A stretch of 64,000 bases of DNA from an uncultured Polycyclovorans sp. (GTDB lineage: Bacteria; Pseudomonadota; Gammaproteobacteria; Nevskiales; Nevskiaceae). The notes under the pieces are model-generated. The model was given only the letters and a program-made list of their open reading frames with translations, did no database searches and was not told the origin of the DNA. Made by a program: the position numbers and the translations under genes. Location: the NCBI GenBank assembly GCA_936928855.1, contig CAKZHZ010000049.1, forward strand, positions 6,930-70,929, read 5' to 3'. Below, piece by piece: positions 19,395 to 28,530 of this stretch. How positions within the stretch are numbered: position 1 is the first letter of the stretch; each line of letters begins with the position of its first letter.

Positions 19395-20051
19395 ATGATA
19401 ACAAAGGGGTCGTCATCGCCCGTGACAGCCTGGCGGCGCCCCTGCGCGTCCTGGGGGCCGATGGTCGTGATCATGGCGCTGAGCGCGCTTCTGCAACTGT
19501 TCCGGGATACGGTATTTCCGCTGCTGGCCTATCAACGGGACGGCCTGCTGGCGGGGCAGGTCTGGCGGCTGTGGAGCGGGCATCTGCTGCATCTGGGACT
19601 CGCGCATCTGCTGCTCAATCTGGGGGCATTGCTGGCCTTCGTCTGGCTGTGTCCGGTGCGCTGGAGTCTGGCCGGATGGGCGCTGCGTTGGCTGTGGCTG
19701 GGCGCGGGGGTGAGCCTGGGACTGCTGATCTGGCAGCCCCATCTGCACTGGTTTGTCGGGTTATCTGGATTACTACACGGCCTGTTCGTGCTGGGACTCT
19801 GGCCGCAGGCGAGGCAGCACGAGCGGGTGGCGCAGTTGGCGCTCGTTTTGCTCGCAGGCAAGCTGCTGATGGAGGTTTTCACCGGTGCCAGCGTCAGTGA
19901 CGAAGCCCTGGTGGGGGGGCGTGTAATCACGGCATCCCATGCTTTCGGTGCGGTCTCGGCTGTCATATTTTTGCTCGCTTGTGAAGCCTTGACGCGCTTG
20001 CGTGGTGCCGTCAATGTCTCGACCCCCGATACATCGACAAAACATAAATGA
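19395..20051 (+). CDS. rrtA: Rhombosortase-type intramembrane serine protease
   Basis: 218 aa, about six TM segments, no N- or C-terminal extra domain. It carries the rhomboid-like catalytic pair: GLSGLLHG (Ser124) and SHAFGA (His182). VWRLWSGHLLHLGLAHLLLN matches the L1/TM2 region of rhombosortases, the rhomboid branch that cleaves GlyGly-CTERM proteins exported by T2SS. It is divergent from gspG, and its stop overlaps the fabD start (ATGA). The start could instead be 19461 (after a GGGGG). Family fairly sure, substrates not seen here. Confidence 0.8.
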   Translation: MITKGSSSPVTAWRRPCASWGPMVVIMALSALLQLFRDTVFPLLAYQRDGLLAGQVWRLWSGHLLHLGLAHLLLNLGALLAFVWLCPVRWSLAGWALRWLWLGAGVSLGLLIWQPHLHWFVGLSGLLHGLFVLGLWPQARQHERVAQLALVLLAGKLLMEVFTGASVSDEALVGGRVITASHAFGAVSAVIFLLACEALTRLRGAVNVSTPDTSTKHK

Positions 20052-20980
20052 CGTACGCAATGCTCTTCCCAGGGCAGGGTTCGCAGTCCGTCGGCATGCT
20101 TCAGGGTCTGCCTTTCCCCGAGATTCGGCAGACGTTTCAGGAAGCGTCGGACGCGTTGGGATGGGATCTGCTGGGGCTGGTGCGAGACGGCCCGGAGGCT
20201 CAACTGAATCAGACGGCACGCACGCAGCCCGCCTTGCTGGCAGCGGGTATCGCCTTGTGGCGGGTGTGGCAGGCCGAGGAGATGCCGGCGCCGGTGGCGC
20301 TGGCCGGACACAGCCTGGGCGAATACACCGCACTGGTGGCCGCCGGCGCCCTGCGGTTTGACGATGCCCTGCGCCTGGTGGCACTGCGCGGCGAGCTGAT
20401 GCAGGGGGCGGTGCCGGAAGGCGAGGGCGGCATGATGGCCGTGATTGGCCTGGATGACGCCAAGGTGGAGGCCCTCTGCGCAACGTGTCCGGTCGACGCG
20501 GTCCTATCGCCGGTGAACTACAACGCCCCCGGTCAGGTGGTCGTAGCCGGCGCCCGCACTGCGCTGGACTGGCTCGAAGCCCATGGCAAGGCGGCCGGCG
20601 CGCGCATGCTGGTACGTCTGCCGGTGTCGGTGCCATCGCACTGCAGCCTGATGGAGCCGGCGGCGGCACGTCTGGCCGAACGCCTGGCCGAGACCGACAT
20701 CGGACCCTGCAATATCCCCGTCATCCACAATGTGGATGCTCGCCCGCGCAACAGCGCCACCGATGTGCGAGCGGCTCTGGCCGCGCAGCTTTATCAGCCG
20801 GTACGGTGGACGGCGACGATCGAACACCTCCGGGACAGCGGTGTCCAGCGCTATATAGAATGTGGACCTGGCAAGGTCCTTGCCGGATTGAACAAGCGCA
20901 TCGTCAAGGGTGTCGACGTCTATGCGCTGGAAGAACAAGGCGCCCTCGATGCCGCCCGTGCCAGCGTGTCGGCCGCGTAG
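20048..20980 (+). CDS. fabD: Malonyl-CoA:ACP transacylase
   Basis: 310 aa. Loads malonyl groups onto ACP. Contains MLFPGQGSQSVGM at the N-terminus and the nucleophile elbow GHSLGEYTAL (Ser89). The PVSVPSHCSLM segment carries the catalytic His. It overlaps the rhombosortase stop codon, while plsX and fabH, its usual upstream neighbours in gammaproteobacteria, are absent. First fatty-acid gene of the cluster. Confidence 0.96.
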   Translation: MTYAMLFPGQGSQSVGMLQGLPFPEIRQTFQEASDALGWDLLGLVRDGPEAQLNQTARTQPALLAAGIALWRVWQAEEMPAPVALAGHSLGEYTALVAAGALRFDDALRLVALRGELMQGAVPEGEGGMMAVIGLDDAKVEALCATCPVDAVLSPVNYNAPGQVVVAGARTALDWLEAHGKAAGARMLVRLPVSVPSHCSLMEPAAARLAERLAETDIGPCNIPVIHNVDARPRNSATDVRAALAAQLYQPVRWTATIEHLRDSGVQRYIECGPGKVLAGLNKRIVKGVDVYALEEQGALDAARASVSAA

Positions 20981-21006
20981 CAATCAGATTTGGTGAGAGA
21001 AAGGCT

Positions 21007-21741
21007 ATGAGTGCATCCCGATTTTCGGGTGATACCGCCCTGGTGACAGGTGCCAGTCGCGGCATCGGCCGGGCCATCGCCCTGCGATTGGCGGCCGAAG
21101 GCGTCAAGGTCACGGGTACCGCCACTTCGACGGCGGGTGCCGAGGCCATCGATGCCGCCCTGTCGCCTCTGGGCGGGCAGGGCAAGGTGCTCGACGTGCG
21201 GGACCCCGCAGGCATTGAGCAGTTGCTGGCGGATATCGGTACACCGTCCATCCTGATCAACAACGCCGGGGTGACCCGCGACCAGCTGCTGATGCGGATG
21301 AAGGACGAGGACTGGGCCGAGGTCATCGACACGGATCTGTCCAGCGTGTTCCGTCTGTCGCGAGCCGTGCTCAAGGGCATGATGAAGGCGCGCTATGGGC
21401 GCATCATCAGCATCGGGTCGGTCGTCGGCACGCGGGGGAATCCCGGGCAGGCCAACTATTGCGCCGCCAAGGCCGGACTGGTCGGCTTTTCCAAGTCGCT
21501 GGCACAGGAGATCGGATCCCGCAGCATCACGGTGAACGTGGTGGCGCCGGGGTTCATCGATACCGACATGACCGCCGCGCTGCCCGACGAGGCACGCGCG
21601 CGGCTGCTGCAGGGGGTTCCGGCCGGTCGCCTGGGATCACCCGACGATATTGCCGCCGCAGTGGCGTTTCTGGCCTCCCGCGAGGCCGGCTATGTCACCG
21701 GTGAAACCCTCCATGTCAATGGCGGGCTGCATATGGCCTAG
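21007..21741 (+). CDS. fabG: 3-oxoacyl-ACP reductase
   Basis: 244 aa from the ATG at 21007 with a GAGAAAGG ribosome site; a longer frame upstream is shadow of fabD. SDR fold: TGASRGIGRAIA for NADPH, NNAG, and catalytic Ser138-Tyr151-Lys155 (ANYCAAKAG). Reduces 3-oxoacyl-ACP in fatty-acid elongation. Sits between fabD and acpP. Confidence 0.96.
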   Translation: MSASRFSGDTALVTGASRGIGRAIALRLAAEGVKVTGTATSTAGAEAIDAALSPLGGQGKVLDVRDPAGIEQLLADIGTPSILINNAGVTRDQLLMRMKDEDWAEVIDTDLSSVFRLSRAVLKGMMKARYGRIISIGSVVGTRGNPGQANYCAAKAGLVGFSKSLAQEIGSRSITVNVVAPGFIDTDMTAALPDEARARLLQGVPAGRLGSPDDIAAAVAFLASREAGYVTGETLHVNGGLHMA

Positions 21742-21839
21742 CGCCGTGACGGCGCCGGGCTGGGAAGGGGGCTTTCCCCCCTGTTGTATGGCACTACACT
21801 ATGGCGGCTTGAACGCCCCACAATCGTCAGGAGTGACGC

Positions 21840-22085
21840 ATGAGCAGTCTCGAAGAGAAAGTTAAGAAGATCATCGCGGAACAGCTTTCCGTGGCTGAGG
21901 ATCAGATCACCCCGGAAGCTTCGTTCGTCGAAGATCTTGGCGCTGATTCTCTCGACACCGTTGAGCTGGTGATGGCGCTCGAGGAAGAGTTCGAGATCGA
22001 CATCCCGGACGAAGAAGCTGAAAAGATCGTGACCTTCCAGGACGTTCTGAACTACATCCGCACGCACGCCCCGCAGAACGGCTGA
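21840..22085 (+). CDS. acpP: Acyl carrier protein
   Basis: 81 aa, acidic. The phosphopantetheine Ser37 is in the LGADSLDTVELVMALEEE motif. AGGAG precedes the ATG by 6 nt. The codon use (AAG, GAA, GTT-rich opening) is that of a highly expressed gene. The 98 bp upstream hold a GGGGG-CTTT-CCCCC hairpin (21767-21780) and possibly a promoter. A terminator follows directly, so acpP may also be made as a short transcript. Confidence 0.97.
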   Translation: MSSLEEKVKKIIAEQLSVAEDQITPEASFVEDLGADSLDTVELVMALEEEFEIDIPDEEAEKIVTFQDVLNYIRTHAPQNG

Positions 22086-22104
22086 GCGGCTTCCTGATGT
22101 GGTG

Positions 22105-22134
22105 GGCGCGCCCCGATGGGGCGCGCCGCTTTTT
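22105..22134 (+). terminator. Rho-independent terminator after acpP
   Basis: A perfect 10-bp GC stem (22105-22114 with 22118-22127), GAT loop, then GCTTTTT. It lies between acpP and fabF inside an otherwise collinear cluster, so it should lower expression of fabF and later genes relative to acpP. Confidence 0.85.
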
Positions 22135-22172
22135 CGTTTGACTGTCCGATCCCCATTCACGCAGAGGCCTTC

Positions 22173-23417
22173 ATGAGCCGAAGTCGAGTCGTCATCACCG
22201 GACTGGGGGTGATTTCCCCGGTTGGCAATACCGTACAGACCGCCTGGGCGTCGCTGCTGGCGGGGCGTTCGGGCATTGGCCCGCTGACCGGCTACGACGC
22301 CTCCGCGTACACCACCCGTTTCGGCGGGATGATCAAGGATTTCGACGCCACGCAGTGGATGGGCCCGAAAGAGGCCAAGCGGGTGGACCCGTTCATTCAC
22401 TTCGGCGTTGCCGCCGCCAAGCAGGCGGTCACCGATGCCGGCCTCGAGATCACCGACGCCAACCGTGAGCGCATCGGTGTCTGCATCGGTTCGGGCATCG
22501 GTGGCATCGGCACCATTGAGCGTGAGATTCGCCAGCTGCATGAGAGCGGCCCGCGCCGGATCTCACCGTTCTTCGTGCCTTCGTCGATCATCAACATGGT
22601 GTCGGGTCACGTTTCGATCGATCTCGGCATCACAGGGCCCAATCTGGCCACCGTCAGTGCCTGCACCACCGGAGCGCATGCCATTGGCATGGCCTACCGC
22701 ATGATCGTGCATGGTGATGCTGACATCTTCGTTGCCGGCGGCTCCGAGTTCGGCTCCGCGCCGGCCGGTATGGCCGGGTTCTGCCAGGCGCGTGCGCTGT
22801 CCACCCGCAATGACGACCCCGAGAAGGCCAGTCGCCCGTTCGATGTCGATCGCGACGGTTTCGTGCTCGGCGATGGTGCCGGTGTGCTGGTGCTGGAGTC
22901 GCTGGAGAGTGCCCGGGCGCGGGGCGCGCGCATCTATGCCGAGATCATCGGCTTCGGCATGTCCAGCGACGCCTATCACATCACGCTGCCACCGGAAGAC
23001 GGCAATGGCGCCCGCCGGGCCATGCAGAATGCGCTGCGCGATGCCGGGCTGAATCCCGGGGATGTGGATTACATCAATGCGCACGGCACGTCGACGCCGG
23101 CCGGTGACGTGGCGGAAACCACGGCCATCAAGGCAGCGTTTGGCGAGCATGCCCACCGGGTGTGGGTGTCCTCCACCAAGTCGATGACGGGGCACCTGCT
23201 GGGCGCCGCAGGAGGCCTTGAAGCGGTGGTGTCCGCGCTGGTGCTGCAGGATCAGGTGGTGCCGCCGACCATCAATCTCGACAATCCTGACCCCAAGTGC
23301 GATCTCGATTACGTGCCGCATACTGCACGCGAGGGCAAGGTGGAGGTGGTGTTGTCGAACTCCTTCGGTTTCGGCGGCACCAACGGCACGCTGGCGTTCC
23401 GGCGCTTTCGTGAATGA
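22173..23417 (+). CDS. fabF: 3-oxoacyl-ACP synthase II
   Basis: 414 aa from ATG 22173 (MSRSRVVITGLGVISPVGN). Condensing enzyme with the nucleophile in VSACTTGAHAIG (Cys164), His in NAHGTSTPAGD, and KSMTGHLLGAAGG. Elongates acyl-ACP and is important for cis-vaccenate. A longer upstream frame overlaps the acpP terminator and is not used. Confidence 0.97.
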   Translation: MSRSRVVITGLGVISPVGNTVQTAWASLLAGRSGIGPLTGYDASAYTTRFGGMIKDFDATQWMGPKEAKRVDPFIHFGVAAAKQAVTDAGLEITDANRERIGVCIGSGIGGIGTIEREIRQLHESGPRRISPFFVPSSIINMVSGHVSIDLGITGPNLATVSACTTGAHAIGMAYRMIVHGDADIFVAGGSEFGSAPAGMAGFCQARALSTRNDDPEKASRPFDVDRDGFVLGDGAGVLVLESLESARARGARIYAEIIGFGMSSDAYHITLPPEDGNGARRAMQNALRDAGLNPGDVDYINAHGTSTPAGDVAETTAIKAAFGEHAHRVWVSSTKSMTGHLLGAAGGLEAVVSALVLQDQVVPPTINLDNPDPKCDLDYVPHTAREGKVEVVLSNSFGFGGTNGTLAFRRFRE

Positions 23418-23430
23418 TTTCAAGTAAAAC

Positions 23431-24735
23431 GTGAGCTTTATCGCGCAAGCCTCCGTCGATAAAGACCTTTTTGATTTACACGCTCATCGGCCTGAGGCCT
23501 TTCCGTTTCTACTGGAAAGCGTCGCCGGCCACCCACGCTCCGGGCGGTTCGACCTGCTGCTGGCGCAGCCCGAGGCGCTGACGCTGCAGGGTGATCCGTT
23601 TTCCGCCCTGGATGCCGCAGCCACCGCGATGCCATTGCTGCCGGCCCATCCGGTCCTGCCGTATCTGGGGGGCTGGCTGCTGTTTGCCGGCTACGAAGCC
23701 GCACGTTGGGTCGAGCCCGGTGTCGACTTTCACCCGGCAACGCCGCGGCAACCGGATGCCTGGCTGGCGCGCTGCCCGCGGGCGCTGGTTCGTGACCGGC
23801 GGCTGGGGCAGCTCTATGCGGTATCCGAGCACAGTCTGTCCGATGCCGAGGCGCTGCTGGCCGCGGCCGTGACTGCTCCCGCACCTGTGCTGCCGGGGGT
23901 GGGCTTGCTGAGTCTGGAGGCCGAGCCGCCGGCGCGGTTTCTGGAGGGCGTGGCGCAGGTGCTCGAGTACCTCGCGGCGGGGGACGTGTTCCAGGTGAAC
24001 CTGTCCCGTGCCTGGAACGGTATGTTGGCCGGGGACGGCAGTGCGCTTTCAGTGTATGCCGCCCTGCGTCGGCATAATCCCGCCCCGTTTGCCGCCAGTC
24101 TGCTGGGGCCCGGTGCCGCAGTCCTCAGTTCGTCACCGGAGCGCATGCTGTCGCTGGACGCCAGCGGTGCGCAGACGCGCCCGATTGCCGGCACCCGTCC
24201 GCGGTCACCGGATCCGGAGGCGGACGCGGCTGCGCGCGTGGCCCTGGAAGCCAGTGCCAAGGAGCGTGCCGAGCACATCATGCTGATCGACCTGGAGCGC
24301 AACGATCTCGGTCGGGTCTGCCAACCGGGTAGCGTGGTGGTGGATGAGCTGATGGCGCTGGAAAGTTATGCCCACGTTCATCATCTGGTGTCGAACGTGC
24401 GTGGGCGGCTGCGCGATGGCGTGGGACCCGGCGCCGCCCTGCGCGCGGTGTTTCCGGGCGGCACCATCACCGGCTGCCCCAAGGTGCGCTGCATGGAGAT
24501 CATCCGCGAGCTGGAATCGGGCCCGCGCGGGGCCTACACCGGCACCGTGGGCTATCTGTCACGCTGTGGCCGTTTCGACAGCAACATTCTCATTCGCAGC
24601 CTGGAGATCGACGGCGCTGCGCTGCGGTTCCGGGTGGGGGCGGGCATTGTCGCGGACTCCCAGCCCGAAGCCGAGCTGGTGGAAACGGATGCCAAGGCGC
24701 GCGGTTTGATCAACGCGTTGCGGGAGGTGGCATGA
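23431..24735 (+). CDS. pabB: Aminodeoxychorismate synthase component I
   Basis: 434 aa from a GTG at 23431. Converts chorismate to aminodeoxychorismate for p-aminobenzoate and folate. The chorismate-binding fold is shown by PIAGTRPRS, EHIMLIDLERNDLGRV and TITGCPKVRCMEIIRELE. The PIAGTRPRS form rather than PIKGT is found in many PabB relatives. Overlaps pabC by an ATGA. Confidence 0.92.
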   Translation: MSFIAQASVDKDLFDLHAHRPEAFPFLLESVAGHPRSGRFDLLLAQPEALTLQGDPFSALDAAATAMPLLPAHPVLPYLGGWLLFAGYEAARWVEPGVDFHPATPRQPDAWLARCPRALVRDRRLGQLYAVSEHSLSDAEALLAAAVTAPAPVLPGVGLLSLEAEPPARFLEGVAQVLEYLAAGDVFQVNLSRAWNGMLAGDGSALSVYAALRRHNPAPFAASLLGPGAAVLSSSPERMLSLDASGAQTRPIAGTRPRSPDPEADAAARVALEASAKERAEHIMLIDLERNDLGRVCQPGSVVVDELMALESYAHVHHLVSNVRGRLRDGVGPGAALRAVFPGGTITGCPKVRCMEIIRELESGPRGAYTGTVGYLSRCGRFDSNILIRSLEIDGAALRFRVGAGIVADSQPEAELVETDAKARGLINALREVA

Positions 24736-25532
24736 CCGTCCAGGTCTCCGGGCAGCCGGTCCCGGCGCTGGCGCCGCTGATGCGGGGCCTGGTCTACGGA
24801 GATGGTGTATTCCGGACACTGCGGGTGCGGCAGGGGCGGGTGGTGGCAGCGGCAGACCAGTGGGCGCTGCTGCAGGCTGATGCCCACCGACTCGGCATCG
24901 TTATCGACCCATTGGAGCAGTGGCTTGCAGACAGCGCACCCCTGCTCGAGACGGCACCGCCGCTGGCGGCGTTGCGATGGATCGCCGTGCGCGCCAGCGA
25001 AGGACGGGGGTATCGCCCGGTATCAGCGGCGAGTGTTCGGGTGGTCGATCTTTCCGCAGTGGTGCCACCTGCGGCCGAACCGCTGCGAATCTTCATCAGC
25101 CCCCAACCGGCAGTCGAGCAACCGGGTTTCGGTGGTATCAAGCATCTGAACCGGCTGCCGCAGGTGCTGGCCAGCCACGGCTGGCCGGACGGCATGGATG
25201 AGACGGTGCTGTGCGATGCCGACGGTCATCTCGTCAGCGGCAGTCGCAGTACGTTGTTCTGGGTGGAAGGGGGGCGGCTGTTCACGCCGGTGGTGGCCGC
25301 CAGCGGCGTACAGGGATTCGCCCGACGCTGGGTGTTGCGCACCGCCCTCGAGCACGGGCTGGAGGTGGCGGAAGTGCGGGTCGATCCGGTGGCACTGACG
25401 ACGGCCAGCGAGGTACTGCTGGGCAACAGTGTCATGGGGCTGCAAGCGGTGGGCTCAGTCGATGAATGCCGGTTCGAAGCCCCCGGTCCGGTTGCGCGGA
25501 TGTTGATGCCAGCCTTCGAGGAGATCACATGA
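24732..25532 (+). CDS. pabC: Aminodeoxychorismate lyase
   Basis: 266 aa, fold-type IV PLP enzyme. RGLVYGDGVFRTLRV opens the protein and the PLP Lys137 is in GIKHLNRLPQ. Makes p-aminobenzoate and pyruvate from the PabB product. The pabB-pabC-mltG order with ATGA overlaps at both ends supports the assignment over D-amino-acid transaminase. Confidence 0.93.
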   Translation: MTVQVSGQPVPALAPLMRGLVYGDGVFRTLRVRQGRVVAAADQWALLQADAHRLGIVIDPLEQWLADSAPLLETAPPLAALRWIAVRASEGRGYRPVSAASVRVVDLSAVVPPAAEPLRIFISPQPAVEQPGFGGIKHLNRLPQVLASHGWPDGMDETVLCDADGHLVSGSRSTLFWVEGGRLFTPVVAASGVQGFARRWVLRTALEHGLEVAEVRVDPVALTTASEVLLGNSVMGLQAVGSVDECRFEAPGPVARMLMPAFEEIT

Positions 25533-26563
25533 GACGCGGGCTGCGCCTGGTGCTGTGGCTGATGGTGTTGGGATTGGTGCTCGCCGGGGCCGGCCTGCAG
25601 CAGGTGCACTCGCTGATGCAGCGCCCGCTGCCGTTGGCGCAGGATCAGGTGATCGAGATTGCGCCCGGCGCCAGCTATCGCGGAGTACTCGATCAGCTGG
25701 CTGCCGCCGGTCTGCTGCGCGATATCGAGGTGCTGGCCTTGCGGCTGCAGGCGCGCCTGCAGGGCGCGCCGACGCTCAAGGCGGGCGAATACCGCCTCCA
25801 GCCCGGCATGACGGTGGCCGACACCGTGAGCCTGTTCCGTGATGGGCGGGTGAAACTGCACGCCCTGCAATTGCTCGAAGGCTGGACGGCGGCGCAAGCC
25901 ATTGAAGCGGTGCGGGCACATCCGGCCATCACGCCGGCGCTGGATGTAGCCGCATTGGAGCCGTCGGCACTGATGGCGGCACTTGATCTCGGGGACGGGC
26001 ATGCCGAAGGACGCCTGCGCCCCGAGACCTACCACTTCCCCAAGGGCACCACCGATGCCGCGTTCCTGCGGCGGGCGGCACGGGCACAGACTGCAGCGCT
26101 GGCCCGCATCTGGGCGGCACGACAGCCCTCGCTGCCGCTGAAGGACGCCGACGCAGCATTGATACTGGCCTCCATCGTGGAGAAGGAAACCGGTCTGGCA
26201 TCTGAGCGCGCCGAGGTTGCGGGCGTGTTCGTCAACCGGCTGCGGCTCGGCATGCGCCTGCAGACCGATCCGACGATCATCTATGGCCTGGGCAGTCGTT
26301 TCGATGGCAACCTGCGGCGCCGGGATCTCGAGGCAGACGGTCCCTACAACACCTATACCCGGGCCGGCCTGCCGCCGACTCCGATCTGTCTGCCGGGAGA
26401 GGCCTCACTGCAGGCGGCGGTGCAGCCCGCGACAACCGAGGCGCTGTTTTTCGTGGCCAAGGGCGATGGCAGCGGCGCCCACGCGTTTTCCCGTACGCTG
26501 GAGGCGCACAACCGGGCCGTGCAGGCCTATCTGCGGCGGCTGCGCGAGAATCGAAACCGATGA
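25529..26563 (+). CDS. mltG: Endolytic murein transglycosylase
   Basis: 344 aa from ATG 25529. A single N-terminal TM helix (about 5-25), then a LysM-like region and the YceG catalytic domain with LASIVEKET (catalytic Glu), VFVNRLRLGMRLQTDPTIIYG and GLPPTPI motifs. Cuts nascent glycan strands at the inner membrane. Overlaps pabC and tmk by ATGA. Confidence 0.96.
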   Translation: MRRGLRLVLWLMVLGLVLAGAGLQQVHSLMQRPLPLAQDQVIEIAPGASYRGVLDQLAAAGLLRDIEVLALRLQARLQGAPTLKAGEYRLQPGMTVADTVSLFRDGRVKLHALQLLEGWTAAQAIEAVRAHPAITPALDVAALEPSALMAALDLGDGHAEGRLRPETYHFPKGTTDAAFLRRAARAQTAALARIWAARQPSLPLKDADAALILASIVEKETGLASERAEVAGVFVNRLRLGMRLQTDPTIIYGLGSRFDGNLRRRDLEADGPYNTYTRAGLPPTPICLPGEASLQAAVQPATTEALFFVAKGDGSGAHAFSRTLEAHNRAVQAYLRRLRENRNR

Positions 26564-27174
26564 ATGGACGACTGATCACCCTGGAGGGCGGCGAGGGCGC
26601 GGGCAAGTCGACGCAGGCCACGGCGGTGGCGGCATGGCTGCGCGCGCGCGGTCGCACGGTCTGCCAGACGCGCGAACCCGGGGGCTCGCCTCTGGCCGAG
26701 GCCATCCGCGGCGTGGTTCTGGCGGATTGGGCCGAAGGGGTGACGCCGACCACCGAAGTGCTGCTGATGTTTGCGGCGCGTGCCGCGCACTGGCATCACG
26801 TGATTGCGCCGGCGCTGGCGGCCGGAACCGATGTCGTCTGTGACCGCTTCCTGGACTCCAGTTTTGCCTATCAGGGCGCCAAGGGGGTGCCGGCATTGCA
26901 GTTGACCACCCTGAGCGACTGGGTGCTGGGTGGGCGCCGTCCGGATCTCACCCTGTTGTTCGACCTGCCGCCGGAGGAAGGGCTGCGCCGCGCCCGTCGC
27001 CGGGGTGAGGAAAACCGTTTCGAACGCGAGGCGCTGGTGGCGCAGCAGGCCATACGCGAGGGATTTCTGAAGCAGGCCGAAGCGGCGCCGGAGCGGTTCG
27101 TCGTGATTGATGCGCGTCCTTCCGCGACGCAGGTGAGCGCGGCGGTCCAGGCCGTGCTGGAGGCGCGCTTGTGA
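26560..27174 (+). CDS. tmk: Thymidylate kinase
   Basis: 204 aa. P-loop EGGEGAGKSTQ, the TREPGG substrate loop, DRFLDSS (DR-x motif), and an Arg-rich LID (RARRRGEENRFE) of the E. coli type. Phosphorylates dTMP. Coupled to mltG and holB by 4-nt overlaps. Confidence 0.97.
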   Translation: MNGRLITLEGGEGAGKSTQATAVAAWLRARGRTVCQTREPGGSPLAEAIRGVVLADWAEGVTPTTEVLLMFAARAAHWHHVIAPALAAGTDVVCDRFLDSSFAYQGAKGVPALQLTTLSDWVLGGRRPDLTLLFDLPPEEGLRRARRRGEENRFEREALVAQQAIREGFLKQAEAAPERFVVIDARPSATQVSAAVQAVLEARL

Positions 27175-28139
27175 ACAGCTATCAACCGCTGCCGTGGCAG
27201 GGGGATTTGTTGGCTGACCTGCTGCGCCAGCATCAGGCAGGACAGCTGGGTCACGCCTTGCTGGTCTCGGGCCCGGCGGGCGTCGGCAAGGCGACCCTGG
27301 TGCGGTCGCTGGTGGCCACCATCCTCTGTGACCAGGGCAGCGAGGGGCATGCCTGCGGCCAGTGCCCGCCCTGCGTGCAGCTTGAGGCCGGGAGCCATCC
27401 GGACCTGTTGTGGGTCAAGCGGCGGGAGGATGAGCGCAGCGGCAAGCTCAAGCGTGACATCGCCATCGACCAGGTGCGCGAGATGATCGAGCGCTTGAGC
27501 CTGGCGGCGCAGTATGGACGCGGCAAGTTCGCCGTCATTGATCGCGTCGATGAGCTCAATGTCGCGGGTCGCAATGCCATTCTCAAAACCCTGGAGGAGC
27601 CGCCGCCGGCCACCGTGCTGATCCTGCTGAGCGAACGCCCGCTGGGCTTGCCGGCCACGGTGCGTTCGCGCTGCCGCCGACTGCGGGTACCGCCACCGTC
27701 ACGCGACGCCGCCGAGGCCTGGCTGCAGGCACAAGGGCTTGATGACACCTGGCTGACCTGGGCGGGCGGGGCGCCGCTGCAGGTGGCAGCCTGGGCGGCC
27801 GAACAGACCGATGCCCATTTCCGCCGATGGGAGCAGGGCCTGTCCGCCATTGCGCAGGATCGTGCGGACCCGCTGAGCGTGTCTGCCGAAATCGGGCGCG
27901 ATGCGGTTCCGCTGTTCGTGGAGTGGCTGATCCGCTGGTTGCACCAGATGCTGCGCAAGGGGTTGCTCGGGGAGCGGGTGCCGGTGCCTGCGGCCTTCCT
28001 GGAGCCCGTGATCACTGAAGCGTTGGCGGCCCGCGGCGAGCTGGCCGGCAACGTCAATCCGCAGCTGGTGCTGGAATCGTTGCTCGGGCTGTGGTGGCGG
28101 CAGACACGATTGGCGACGCGCGCCGTACAATCAGCTTGA
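27171..28139 (+). CDS. holB: DNA polymerase III subunit delta prime
   Basis: 322 aa from a GTG at 27171. Clamp-loader AAA+ protein with the modified Walker A GPAGVGKATL (Ala where ATPase subunits have Ser/Thr), a zinc-type C-x2-C-x2-C cluster (ACGQCPPC) and a sensor-1-like LILLSERP instead of SRC. Order tmk-holB-pilZ is the classic gammaproteobacterial one. Confidence 0.95.
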   Translation: MNSYQPLPWQGDLLADLLRQHQAGQLGHALLVSGPAGVGKATLVRSLVATILCDQGSEGHACGQCPPCVQLEAGSHPDLLWVKRREDERSGKLKRDIAIDQVREMIERLSLAAQYGRGKFAVIDRVDELNVAGRNAILKTLEEPPPATVLILLSERPLGLPATVRSRCRRLRVPPPSRDAAEAWLQAQGLDDTWLTWAGGAPLQVAAWAAEQTDAHFRRWEQGLSAIAQDRADPLSVSAEIGRDAVPLFVEWLIRWLHQMLRKGLLGERVPVPAAFLEPVITEALAARGELAGNVNPQLVLESLLGLWWRQTRLATRAVQSA

Positions 28140-28167
28140 TCCTAAGCGTGGTGACGGGGAGACCCAG

Positions 28168-28530
28168 ATGAACACTTCCACCCGAGTCGGTGGGGCCCAG
28201 CCGGGCATCCTGACCTTGAACATCAAGGACAAGTCGGCGCTCTACGTGGCGTACATGCCCTTCGTGAAGAATGGCGGCCTGTTTATCCCGACCAGCAAGG
28301 AATATCGGCTGGGCGACGAAGTGTTCATGCTGCTGACATTGATGGAAGACCCCGAGCGTTTGCCGGTGGCCGGCAAGGTGGTCTGGGTGACGCCGAAGGC
28401 GGCGCAGAACAAGCGCCTGCAGGGCATCGGCGTGCAGTTCAGCAGTCAGGACAATGGCGCCACCCAGAACAAGATCGAGACGCTACTGGCGGGTGCCCTC
28501 GGCGCGGATCGCCCGACCTATACGCTCTGA
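28168..28530 (+). CDS. pilZ: Type IV pilus assembly protein PilZ
   Basis: 120 aa. ILTLNIKDKSALYVAYMPF and VKNGGLFIPTSKEYRLGDE match pseudomonad PilZ almost throughout. It lacks the RxxxR and DxSxxG pair needed for c-di-GMP binding, as does the founding PilZ protein, so it probably acts by binding PilB/FimX-type partners in pilus assembly. Its last 13 bp overlap the convergent cNMP/rhodanese gene. Confidence 0.95.
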   Translation: MNTSTRVGGAQPGILTLNIKDKSALYVAYMPFVKNGGLFIPTSKEYRLGDEVFMLLTLMEDPERLPVAGKVVWVTPKAAQNKRLQGIGVQFSSQDNGATQNKIETLLAGALGADRPTYTL

